From Rhinolophus ferrumequinum (lineage: Eukaryota > Chordata > Mammalia > Chiroptera > Rhinolophidae): a stretch of DNA of 64,000 bases. Position numbers and translations under genes: made by a program. The stretch spans positions 12,268,292-12,332,291 of the forward strand of contig NC_046304.1 of assembly GCF_004115265.2 (NCBI RefSeq), read 5' to 3'. Position 1 is the first letter of the stretch. Each line of letters begins with the position of its first letter. A model generated the notes under the pieces. The model was not told the origin of the DNA. It worked only from the letters and a program-made list of their open reading frames with translations, and did no database searches. Below are positions 37,601-48,457 of the stretch, one piece after another.

Positions 37601-40600
37601 CCGGGTCTCTGGGGAGGAGAATCCTTGGGTGTATAGAATTGTCCTGAGTCTTAGGAGGTGGAAATGGGTTCCAGGTGTTTCATGTGTGGAGGGAGAGAAG
37701 GTGATGGGGGTTGGGATCATGGCCTCAGAAGGGCAAGGCGGAGAAGGAGCTCTGGGCAGTGTCCGAGGAGCTCCTTTCTCTGGGAAGGGATCTCACCTCG
37801 GTCCTGGGCCTGGCACAGCCCCACCTCAGTGATCTCCCGACACCAGGCCTGCAGCTCAGGGTCCCCTCTCACGACGTCATCCCCATGGTAGAAGAGCTGG
37901 ATAATCCCTTCCACATACCTGTGCAGAGGAGAAGGAAGCTGAGCTCCTTGAGAGTAGAAGGCTCTAGCCTCTGACCTCTACTCTTTTTCTGTCCAGCAGA
38001 CTGCCACTGTGTCTGAGTATAGATCCTTCAAGACATGCCTTCTGGGACATTGCCCAGCTCTTTCTACACACTAGTGTAGGAAAGGAATGAAATGTGGGTC
38101 ATTAGTTCCAGGAATTCTCTATACATGGTTGATAACCATTCTTCCTGACAAAAACCCTGATTCGTCCAGATCCCTCAGTCTCCCCATCCATAGCTCTCCC
38201 GGCCTAGGCTCTCTACCCCAATCCCAGCCTCTTCCTTATCAGACCCTACCCACTGAGTCCTCACTCTTCCTCATCTCTCCCAGGACTGAGTCTTCTGCTC
38301 CCTGTCTGGACCTTGTTTCATGTTCCTTTGCCACATGCTGACCTCACGCCAAAGCTTCCGTCTCCCCAATGCCCCTCCATTTCTCAGCTCTGACTCTCAC
38401 CCACCGGGCAATGATCTCCCAGAGCCTCAAAGCATCGTGAGCATAGAGGGCACTCGGGAGTCCCAGCAGGCCCCGGTCAGCCAGATCGTCAGGAGGACAG
38501 AGGGAGCAGTAGGTCAGGTGAGCCATGGCCCGGCGGAGCAACTGCACATGGCCCCCTCCACCTGTGTTCACTCCCTGGGACAAGAGAGATGAGAGGCCAT
38601 GAGCAGGAAGACAGCATGTATATAAGCAGTTCACATGTGGGTTTCCACATTTAAAGACCTGAGTATAAAGGGACTCAGTATGTAGGCTGAGGTTAAGGGT
38701 CAGGACATTCACACAGGTTGGTCTGGGATTTTAAAAGTGACAGGAGGTCATAGAGAGTTGGAGAATTAGGCTACCCCATGCCCCATGACCTCCTTACCTT
38801 ATCAAATATCCCTCCATCTGAGATGAGTTGGGTCCGTGCCCGCGTGTTGATCTCCATGGTGTAGCGGGTATGTGGGATCAGGAGCTGGATGGAGAGGATT
38901 GGAGGGGGTGGTTTATGGAGGACATGCTTGGGTCCTTTATTGGGAAGTGGTGCCCAGCATGTTGGCCTTCTCTCCTCTTGATGCTTTCCTCCTTGCCAGT
39001 GCCTTTGCAGGCTGGTCTCCGTCTGCTTCTCTGATCACTTAGTCTCATGCTCTTTTGTCCTCTATGAGTCAGCTTTGGAGCTAGACTGACCTGGGTTTCA
39101 GTCTACACTTCACCACTCACTTTGATCCTCATCCAAGCTAATGGACCCTCTCCTCTAAGTGTTAATCTGTCTCATCTCCTGTCTATCACCTCATCTGTGT
39201 CATCACCTATGTAGCACCTCATCTGTCAATAGGGGGTGATAATAGGGTCCCTTATCTCAGGAGGCAGTGGTGATGCTTATGTGATGTATGAAGAGGGTGT
39301 AGTATACACAGAAGTCCTCAAGTTGCAACTGTTACCATTTATCTTCATTATTTCTACCTGGCGTGTAGGTGACTTTTAAGAATCAGCCCCTTTTGATTTT
39401 CTTTTATTCTTATAGCTTATATCTGACTCTCTATTCATTATCAAAGCCACACCTCCATCCTCTGGTTGCTTCACTGTTGGTTTTTGGGGGGTGGGTACCT
39501 TTAGTCAGAATCAGAGGAGCCATATTGAACTACCTACTTCAGCAGCAGGGGGGCTGTCATCAAATCTGCCCCACCCCCAATTAAGCAGTTAGTCCCCCTC
39601 TATTTTTAATAGCTTTTAAAAAAATAGCTTTCCTTAGGAATTAAAAAAGGCCACCGGATCCTCACATCCATTTCCCTTTATCTCAGACTAGTATTATGTA
39701 TTTATTTCCATCCAGTTTATATACAGGTTTCATACAGTGTTGATATTTATCTGAGTTGTTGATGCTGGACTCTGGGAACAACCCAAGAGAGACCTTTGGT
39801 GTCAAGATGTCAAACCAGCTCATATTAGTCTGAAACTTTTCAGAAAGTTCATGAAAGATGCTGAGTGTCACACAAAGCCTAAAGTCCACATGAGGAAGGA
39901 AGATACCCGAGGACAAACAACTCCTAATAATAGTAATAATAATGCAAGAACTAATGGCTTTTGTAGCTTTCAGCCTATATCACCTTGTTATGTTGTTTCA
40001 TCCTTGAAAAACCCCATGACGGAGCTCCATTTAGAGATGAGGACACTGAAGCAAGCACCTGGTAAGTACTAAGGTCAGGATTCAGGATTCCAACCCAGCA
40101 GTCTGAATCCAGAGCCTGCACACATCACCTTTCTGACATTTGCAGGGTAGTTCTCCTGTGTGTCCTGATAACAACTCGGGAGTTCACCATGGATTGAAGT
40201 TATTTTGGTGAGTGGATATAGGTAGGAAGAAGGCTGAACTAGTAAAGGGGGATTTTAAGTGTGAATAGAGGCTTCACCTATTCAAGATGAGCAGAAGGTG
40301 GTGATACAGGAGCACCATGAGATCAGTAACATCCAAGATTCTAATGATCACACTGGTCTCCATCTTGTCTGTGTTACCCCAGACTCAATGACGCCATAGC
40401 TATGACTGGCCCGGCTTGGGGGGTCGGGGTGTAGGCCCCAGCTTGAAACACAGTTCAGTTGTTCTTACCAGGTTCTCACTTGCATACCTTACAATATGTC
40501 ACACTCCGTGGACCTAACACTGAAAACCTCATGTTTGCTTCTAAAACGGCTTCTTCTCATGACATTGCCATTTTTGACAATTGCCTTGTTTCATAAACTT

Positions 40601-42830
40601 CTATCAGTGTTGTCCCTTCTCTGCCACGTTCCCTATATCCAAAGTGTCATCAAGATTTTGAGAACATTTTTAAACAAGCACAAGTCTTATTTTTCTGCCT
40701 TCTGCCTAGCACTAGATACTGAACTCACTCTTTTATAAATGTACAACACGCCCACCCTGGGGGCTCTTATGTATTGCAGAAGCTTAGACCTCTGACCCTT
40801 TTTTCTCATCTTCTTCCCAGGCACGTTAGCCTGCTGTTGCCTCCCTTCATCAAGTCTGAATGTTTTCCTTTTCATTCCTGTCACCACTTCACATGTCTTT
40901 CTCCTCTTCTCTCCTAAGCAGGTAGCCTGTTGGGGTTTTGATCTGTTTTGATCTGCCTTTTGATCTGTTCCTACTTAGCAGACTCCTCAGTTGGGGTGGG
41001 ACATTCTCCATCACTACTATAATGTTTATAGGCTGTATTTTTGTGATTTCAGATTCTAGTTCCAGATAGAGTTCTCTGGTTGGTCCTTATAGGCATTGCT
41101 TGTCTTCCTGCCTAAACAGTAAATCTTCTAAGGCGCAGGAAAGGTTTTTGTTTTACTAACAATATTCCAACAATACTCTACACCCATTGCTAGATTGTCA
41201 GATCTCTGGAATTTCAGAGGGTTCCCTTATGTCTTGAAATGTTAAGTGGTTTGACTCAATTAAAATACAAGGCTTAAACTATTGATACAGTCTTCCTTCT
41301 ATTCTCTCCTCTTTCTTTTAAATATTCACAAAGATATATATATACATACATATATATACATATATACACATATACACACATATATATATATAGCTGCTGC
41401 AGTATCATTTAATATTGCTGTTTTCTCTCTCTGGGGTTTGAGGGAGATGGGACATGGATGGTAGAGGATTTACCTTAAAGACAGGATGCAGTCCCGGAAG
41501 GCACCTCATGGTGGCGACAGCGACAACTTCAGCCACTAGATGAGTGTTCAGCAGATGGTATTGGAGCTGGTGCAGTTGGAAATCTGAATTTCGGACCCAA
41601 GACTTTGCCAGGAGCCAGGCAAGTGGAGGATCTGAGGGCAGGAACAGTGGTGGGGTGGGGAAGCTGGGGTTGGGAGGCTGGATCTGGGAAGAAGAAATGA
41701 AGCATTTATTGAACTCCCACTTTATGACATTATGGGCAGCATTCTTGGGGAAACAAAGAGGAGTAAGTAAGATTATTATTTTCCAGGAGGTTATAATTTA
41801 TAATCTATAATAGTAGAAGGAATGAGGACCCTTCTGTTCTGCCCCTTACTAGCTGTCGTGCCATGTGAGTACCACGTAGGTCAGGTTCAAAGCAGGAGTC
41901 GAATATGGAGATCCTAACAGTGGTTTGGGAGAAATATAATGGAAATGTGAGTTAGGGTAGGAGAATGAAAAGGAGAAGCCAGATGTGTGAGATAATTGAC
42001 AGTACTTGTTCATTGACTATTGAGAGCTTTGGGAGAAAAGATATTCAGGAGACAGTGGGTATTTAGAGTCAGAGCCTAATGGGAGATTAAATAGTAATTC
42101 TCAAATTGTGTTTCCAAACTAGTAGCATCAGCATCACTTAGGAATTTGTTAGAAAGGCAAATTCTCAGTCCCTACCCCAGATCTACTGAACCAGGAAATC
42201 TAGTGGTGGGATCCAGCAACCTGTGTTTTAACAAGCCCTTCATGTAGTGCTGATGCACACGAAAGTTTGAGAACCACTGGGTACAAGATGAGAAGTCCAA
42301 AAGGCCATTATGACTCATGCACAGTACTTCCAGTTGGGTAAGTCAGGGCAAACCAGGCTGCAAGCTAAGAGTGGCATGAGGACACATCTCACTGCGTGAG
42401 GATGGAATTTGGGAGCCAAGAGCCAGGGGGCTGGGTTGCTGGGAGCAGAGGTTGGGGTGAATAGAGAGCAGTGTTGGGAGGGGGAGTGCCCAGAGCACCT
42501 CACCTGGATGACCATGGGTAGCAACTTCCCACTCGGTTCCATCTTCAGCATGACGAGGGGGGCAGCCAGGTACTGCTGCTTTCCTCTGATCACATTGGCT
42601 GGAATTCCATCCAGTAGGATAAAGTCAGCTTCAAACAGGGAACCATTCTGGGGAAGGGAGGAATGTATCCATGGTTAGAGTTCAACCCCCAGAGGGCCAG
42701 GGCAAAGCTGGTAAGACATTTGAGGACATTTATCTAGCTTGCCATCATCTTATATCAGTACCAGAGTCCTGTTGGCAGAACCAGAGCATACAGTCTTCCT
42801 TCTATTCTCTCCTCTTTCTTTTAAATATTC

Positions 42831-42897
<67 letters not shown>

Positions 42898-45800
42898 TGC
42901 TGCAGTATCATTTAATATTGGCTGTTTTCTCTCTCTGGGGTTTGAGGGAGATGGGACATGGAGGGTAGAGGATTTACCTTGAAGACAGGATGCAGTCCCG
43001 GAAGGCTAGTCCAATCCCTCTAATTTTAAATTAATGAAGAAACAGTCTAGTGCAGGTTGCTGCCTTGTGCAGGATGTGTGGTAGCAGATCTGGGTTTAGA
43101 AGCAGGCTTCTCAGTCCAGTTTGCATTACAGGCAATGGAAACTGTTCTCTTCTCAAGATGGCCAGGCCGCTTCATCATCCCTCAGTGGTCTCCCTGGGCT
43201 ACCACTAGCTCAGCAAACACTCTTCCACTCCCTGTCCAAATCTCACCTCTTCTGCCAAGTAATCCACAGAGGTTCCCCTGACTCCCACTGCCACCGAATC
43301 CAGACACATACGTACGTGGACATGCTCACATCCTGCCTTGCTCATCTGCCTCACACTCAGCTCGTCTTTTTCAAACCCAGCCCTCCTCCGGGAGACCTCC
43401 CCGATTCTCCTCACCTGACAGTGCATTCTTCCCCTCTCTCCCTGCCCATGAACACTGGTGTCAGGAGCATTGTCATCAGCCAGGGAATATCACTGTCCCC
43501 GATAACATCTCTGGCCCCAGCTACACCCTGGGAATCCATGCTGGGAGCTCCTCATAGTTTCCCCTCCATACTTGATCATCTCTGGGTTTTTCCAGCAGAG
43601 GACTCTGCACCAATGGTCTATCACAGTGGTTTATCACAGCCTCCCTTCCCTGACTCATTGTTGGTCCTTCCCCTTCACCACTTCTCCTCCCCACACAGTC
43701 AAGGGGAGAACAGTGGAGGGCAGAGGAGGTACCTGGAGTTCTTTCTCCAACTGGGCCCGAAGCTCCTCCATCCCCATGGGCAGCACTAGCCGGCAGGGCA
43801 GAGAGGTGGAGCGTCTCAACAGCATGGGGTTGGCGCCATTGAGGAACTGGTAGCCAAAAAGCTCATCATCCCGCCAGCACTGGTGAACCTTCTCTGTGGG
43901 GTCGGGGTGGAGGGTAGAAGGATATTCACCACAGTCCAATGATCCTCCTCCAACCTCTACTGCAGTGATTCAGGCATATGACCACCCTGTATCCAGCCCC
44001 TGTATTTTTATTTTTCAGGACTCTCTGAAATGGCCAGGCACGATCAGATCTCATCTGGCAAGGAGTTATGGGGGACTATGGAGTGCGAAGGGCAGACCAT
44101 CAAAAGGGGGACATCAAGGGATTATAGAGACCTAGGGGAACCACTGACCAGCCAGGGTGCTCTTCTGACCCCAGAAGATCTGATGAAAATCCTCAGGGTG
44201 GTTCCAGGAGCTCAGGAGGGTATAAACATGCTTGAGGACCGTCTCCATTGCCCTAGGACAGGTATCGAGGTATGAACCCATTTGCTGACTCTTCAGCCCC
44301 TCACCATTTATCACCATTCTTGAATCTCTCTTATTCCACTTTGAGCTCCAGGCTTTTCCTCACCTTGCCTTCAGTGACCATTCAAAGTCCAGCTTCTTCT
44401 CCTCATGGAATCTCACATTTAGAGGTAGATCATTCTCACAGCCTGCAGCTATTTTCAGGGGTAACCCTTCCTTCCAGGTGGCCCAACTAGGAGACGGGTA
44501 CAAGGCTTCAGAGAGGGTGTCCAGTTCAGCGATGTAGGCAGATTCAGGTAAGGGGGAATACAACCTGGGGGTCTAATATGCGTGGGTAGTCACCAGTATG
44601 TCTGTCGCCTTTCCTTCAGTTCCTTCTCTCGATGCTTCTGGAACATATCCAGGGCATTGTCTCCTGCCAGGCGGGCTGTGGAGACATTAAGATGATTGGC
44701 CACACTGTGCTTTCCCCTGCTTGTCCTCCCCTCCTTTCTATAGTCACAGTCCATGAGTTCAGTGGTGCTCTGTTGCCTTTCTCTCTGGCTCGGCCTCCTT
44801 TCGTTGATTCCCCAGACACATTTATCTCATCTTTGCCAACTTTGCACTCCTGGTTTCACTTATCTCAGCCTTCATCTCTTGCCTTGACACAAAAATATCA
44901 TGTTTGCCACGCTTTCTTGTCCCTTAACTCATCTTTCCCTATCTGATCCTGTTTCATCAATATCTATGGTTGGCTAAATCGCCTGAATTAAGGTGATAAA
45001 ATCTTTATCACCCTTATGCCCACAGCTATGTCTATTGTATATTGCTTTGGTGAATTTCACATATCTTGAACCTCACCTGCCACACTTTGAGCTGCCCTCA
45101 AAAGTTCTGTTTGCTTTCATTACCTGACTTCCTCTTTCTTAGCTTTACCAGCATAGCCTATCTTTACTGACTTCTTCCTGCTCTTACAGTACTTACAGTA
45201 CAGAACTGTCTCAAAGTCATATATTTCATGTTGCCATCCTTACTGTTTTTGTCCTCATTTGTCTGTATATTCATCTTTCTTATTTCCCACAGTAATTCAA
45301 TATTTGCCGCCCTCATTCATCCCCACCCCTGCCCTCACATTTGTCTTCCATGTTTTCCCAACCAAACCAGCTCTCCACCTCGTATCATTTATTTGCTTTC
45401 CCTAACTGTCTCCTCTCGGGGATCACCCACCATCCCCTATTCCATGTGCTACCCTTACCTGTCCCTGCCCTAAGTTGTTCCCAGTCACATACAGCTCTCC
45501 TTTTCACTTCTACTTCGGCTCCTCAGTGTTCCAGCATTGCTGCAACTCCCATTTCCTGTCCTCACCTTCTTGGGAGGTGGGACCTACACATCACTTATTA
45601 CCCTGTCCAGTCCCACTTCCAGCCTTTGTAATTCTGCGTATAACTTTGGGATTTTATAACTCCCACCCCCACCCCCACCCCCGTTTGCTGCCTTCTCCAC
45701 CCTGAACCTGTGAGCACCCAGTTTTTTCAAGCCCCTCCTACCATAGTCCCCAAGCCCTGCTGCCACGGCCCTGACGCTGCCCCTCACCGGTGCCCTCGGG

Positions 45801-46670
45801 CAGGCTCAACACGCCCTCGCCCTGCACCCAGCAGTAGCACGGGAAGGCAGCCTCGGGGCAGGCTCCGGGGCCCTGCACTGTGATGCGGTCGCAGAACCAC
45901 GCGTTGTCCACCAGGGAGTGGTGTTTGCGCAACTTCACGAACTGCAGAGGCCCCAAGTCCTCGGGAACCTCGAGCTCAAACTCTTCCTCCTGTGGGGACC
46001 AGAACCCAGCCAGACTTAGTAGCAGGGATCCCGGAGAGGACTTTTTCCTGGGGGTGCGAGGATCCTTTATGGAGGCCAGTGACAAGGCCTCTAAAGACAG
46101 AATCCCCTCATTCCCTCCGCCAGACACCTGCGTGGTGGGTCTCGGAAGCGCCATCGCACAGGGAGGACGAGGGACGCGGGGCGTGTCCGGCAGCGCCTTG
46201 ACCTGCGCACCGAGCACCGTCACTTACATCCGTGCTCTAACTGGGCTCTCACCGCGCGCTCTGACGGGCTTCCCCTTTGATCACTGATCTCCTAATAGTG
46301 TCCTGGGGTCAACTGGGGAAGGAGTGGAGGCTGCGAGGCCTGCGGTCGGGGAAGTAGAAACGGGCTGAGCCCCCCCACTGCCACCCCGGGCCCCGGCTTT
46401 GACCCTTTCTCCGCCCAGGCGTTCCAACTCCTGAAGTCCCAGCCGGCACGGTCGCGCTGTCACTCGCCGCCGCGCCACCCTCCCGCCGTGAGCCCAGCCC
46501 CGGCCAGGATCAGGGTTCCCGCTTCCCCTGCGGACCTGGCCTCGCGTGGGCCGCAGCTGCAGCTCCAGCTCAGCCTCCCCGAGCACCCCGACCAGCCACA
46601 GCTGCACGCGGTTGTGCGACCCGGAGAAGAGCCAGGCCCCGGTGGCCACGCGGATGCGATAGTGACCCAT
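34632..46670 (-). CDS. ALOX12: Arachidonate 12-lipoxygenase, platelet type
   Basis: Fourteen coding exons in transcript order: 46670-46536, 45989-45788, 44675-44594, 44486-44364, 44252-44149, 43893-43733, 42647-42504, 41683-41474, 38884-38798, 38574-38405, 37918-37797, 35316-35216, 35103-34933, 34811-34632. The frame closes to 663 residues, equal to human. An N-terminal PLAT domain (about 2-114; [18 protein letters not shown]) precedes the catalytic domain. All five iron ligands are present: His360 and His365 (QYHLLNTH), His540 and Asn544 (AQHGAIN), and the C-terminal Ile663. It oxygenates arachidonate to 12(S)-HPETE in platelets and skin. Residue 417 is Gly where human has Ala. Intron 6 holds a copied piece of exon 8 (42788-43006). 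No disabling change was seen. Confidence 0.98.
35424..35680 (-). mobile_element. Tc1/mariner-type remnant in ALOX12 intron 11
   Basis: Imperfect inverted ends ('gggaaaaatgtatacacatt' near 35435 and 'tgtatacatttttatggcac' near 35636). The interior, read on the - strand, resembles a transposase C-terminus of the form [14 protein letters not shown]. Short, so an internally deleted copy. Confidence 0.6.
35690..35850 (+). mobile_element. MIR SINE
   Basis: 'ggccaattacttaaccctct', 'tttctttgcctgtaaaatgt', 'tgatacctaccttataaa' and 'acaagtgctcagaaaatgg' follow MIR order on +. It lies in ALOX12 intron 11. Confidence 0.85.
36441..36797 (+). mobile_element. Young tRNA-derived SINE with clear target duplication
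   Basis: The head has an A-box-like tggctcaggcgg (36454-36465) and a perfect B box GGTTCGATTCC (36500-36510). The body contains a tandemly repeated unit ('caccctccacaactaagatt' and its neighbour) and ends with a long A run. It is flanked by the 15-bp duplication aagagtcttttgggg (36428-36442 and 36798-36812). The perfect flanks and long A tail indicate recent insertion, in ALOX12 intron 11 antisense to the gene. Confidence 0.95.
37089..37200. repeat. Duplicated segment, ALOX12 intron 11 copy
   Basis: Matches 52716-52840 in the same orientation, from 'cctaggagagctcaagaaag' to 'agtggctagatgct'. Substitutions and a small length difference separate them. Origin unknown: a low-copy repeat or a small segmental duplication. 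Confidence 0.75.
39062..39330 (+). mobile_element. MIR SINE fragments
   Basis: 'gctttggagctagactgacc' and 'tgggtttcagtctacacttc' resemble a MIR head; 'catctgtcaatagggggtga' and 'ataatagggtcccttatctc' resemble its core. It lies in ALOX12 intron 8, diverged. Confidence 0.6.
39937..40110 (-). mobile_element. MIR SINE fragment
   Basis: The + strand has 'tagagatgaggacactgaag' and 'gtcaggattcaggattccaa', the complement of MIR core and head. It lies in ALOX12 intron 8. Confidence 0.6.
41285..41502 (-). repeat. Source copy of ALOX12 exon 8/intron 8 duplication
   Basis: Holds the last 29 nt of ALOX12 exon 8 (41502-41474), its splice donor and about 190 bp of intron 8, including a TA/CA-rich microsatellite (about 41333-41391). 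It is nearly identical to 42788-43006 outside the microsatellite. It is the original because the rest of exon 8 continues from it. Confidence 0.93.
42091..42279 (+). mobile_element. MER20 (hAT-Charlie)
   Basis: 'agcatcagcatcacttagga', 'aaattctcagtccctacccc', 'gtgttttaacaagccctt' and the terminal 'tttgagaaccactg' follow the MER20 consensus end to end. It lies in ALOX12 intron 7. Confidence 0.93.
42788..43006 (-). repeat. Displaced copy of ALOX12 exon 8 3' end
   Basis: Direct duplicate of 41285-41502 placed in ALOX12 intron 6. It has 29 nt of exon 8, an intact donor (CTTCAAG then GTAAATCC), and the same flank with the microsatellite turned into a long pure (TA)n run (about 42838-42893). Apart from the microsatellite only a handful of differences are seen. 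The junction at 43006 places an AG directly before the copied exon sequence. Confidence 0.93.
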
Positions 46671-46920
46671 GGCGGGCTTTCCGCAGTTCAGTTTAAGCGA
46701 CGGGGAGCCGGGTCCTGCGCTCGTCGGGCCCGGTGTTGTGCGTCGAGGCACCTTAGGGCCAGTTCCGGACCTTTAAACGTGGGTCTGGGTCTCCGCCCTC
46801 CTCACAAAGTTCGGGCTCTCCCAAGTCTCCGCCCCAGACGAGCCCGAACCTGCGAGTGACTGAGCAGGCTGTGGGGGAAGGGCCGCGCCTCGCGGTAGGA
46901 GCGTAGCTGCGGGAAGATAA
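46140..46920. promoter_or_regulatory. ALOX12: CpG-rich ALOX12 promoter region
   Basis: High GC and CpG around ALOX12 exon 1, through intron 1 and about 250 bp upstream. No TATA box is obvious on the - strand. The transcription start is presumably close to 46700. Confidence 0.55.
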
Positions 46921-48457
46921 AGGGGTCCTGGCCTGGAGGAGGCAAAGAAAATGGATGCCCTCTGGTTTCCTGAACCTTCCGGCAAGGCCTGATGCCAGAA
47001 GCCTAGGGGTTTGGAGGGAGCAAGGATTAGGACACTTCCTAAGGTCTCCAGGCCTTTGGGAGAGCTAGGAGGAAGAGGGAGTGAGCTGGCCTTCCAAACA
47101 GTGGGGAAAGTCTCCCCTTTTCTGTGCTGGATCTAGGGAAGACCCGCCTGGGAGGCTTTGCTGGGCTGTACATACATTACGGTTCAGGAAGTCTTCAGTT
47201 TCTAAAGTCTACCGCATTTGATGCCACTCCTTTAATAAATGACCAGAGGTTTCCCAGGCTGCCTAGAACCTGGAAAAGTTACAGCTCAAAGGCTTGTTCC
47301 CTGCCTCTCCCTCTACCTGGTTTCAAACATCCCGGCATTAGGACTTTAAGTACACCAGGTTTTGTGAGAGGCCTAACTGAGGCAGGCCAGTGGAAGCCTC
47401 TTTTTGTCCAACCTTCATAATGGGTGCAGAAAATGTTAGGGACCTGAGTGTTAGGGTACAGTATGGAGTCACTTAGGGACCTAGCATACAAGGGCAAAAT
47501 CCATGACCTTTGCCCTTTCCAAGTGAATACAGCCTCTTCCCCTTCATTGTGGTCCAGGTAAATATTCTGGCCTGATTTTACTGACCCTGGTGCCTGCTCT
47601 TCCTACCAGAATTCAGTTTCCCTCCTAAGAACTTATACGAGTATGTAAAACAGTTCTTATTACATATAAAGTTCCATTTCTTTCTTCTCCCTTCTTGTCT
47701 TTACCCCCCCACACCCCCACTCCCAGCTATTTCCTGCTCCTTCACAATATTCAGGGCACGAAACCAAGGAGTGGGGCCAGTGCTGGTTAAGGACTTTGCA
47801 AACATTAGAAGGATGATTCAAGGTCCAAGCTTTGTCACCTGTGCTGGCGTAGAATTAATCGCTGATCTTTCACAGAAGGTGAAAGTATTCACAGACTCAA
47901 AAGGAATAGAAGTTAGAAAGTTTATTTAAGAAGAAAGGCACTGGCAGAGAGGCTGCTGAGAGGCAGAGTCTCCAGTGGACAACTGCACCTTACTTCAGGT
48001 TGGCTTTTTCTTATATAGGAAAGGGGAGTCGGTCAGGCAGGTTTGAGGGCTGACATCCTGACATCGTTTCCTGGGGTCTGGTCTGTTTGAAGATAATGTT
48101 ATCTCCAGACTCCGGACTCAGCCTCAGCCTGGGGCTTTATGCGTCACCAGCAGAAACTGCAGGGGAGTTGCAAATTGGATTCTGGAGGCCAGGCACCTGA
48201 GGATTAGGAAATTGCTCTTTTTCTGACTCACCCACTCAAGAATCAGATGAAGCCTCTTTCAGGTCCCTATCTAGATCTTCTTGGTCCAAGTCATGGTAAA
48301 TATTTGGCTCAGAGTGAATGTGTCTGGTGGCTTGGGCTAGGCCAGGGCAAGGTATATCTGCTTTCTTGAGCCAGACTCTCAACAATGACTTGGGATGTTG
48401 GTTATTGGCAAGGACAAAAGGGATCCTAGTTCCTCCTTCCAGCCTCCAGACATCACA
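46921..48457. other. Intergenic upstream of ALOX12
   Basis: No exon recognised. The part 47880-48440 is moderately GC-rich and looks like an old repeat on texture, but I cannot name it. Confidence 0.4.

Noticed and set aside
42838-42893. Long (TA)n run considered as a regulatory or CRISPR-like repeat
   Set aside because: A simple dinucleotide microsatellite carried within the duplicated ALOX12 segment.
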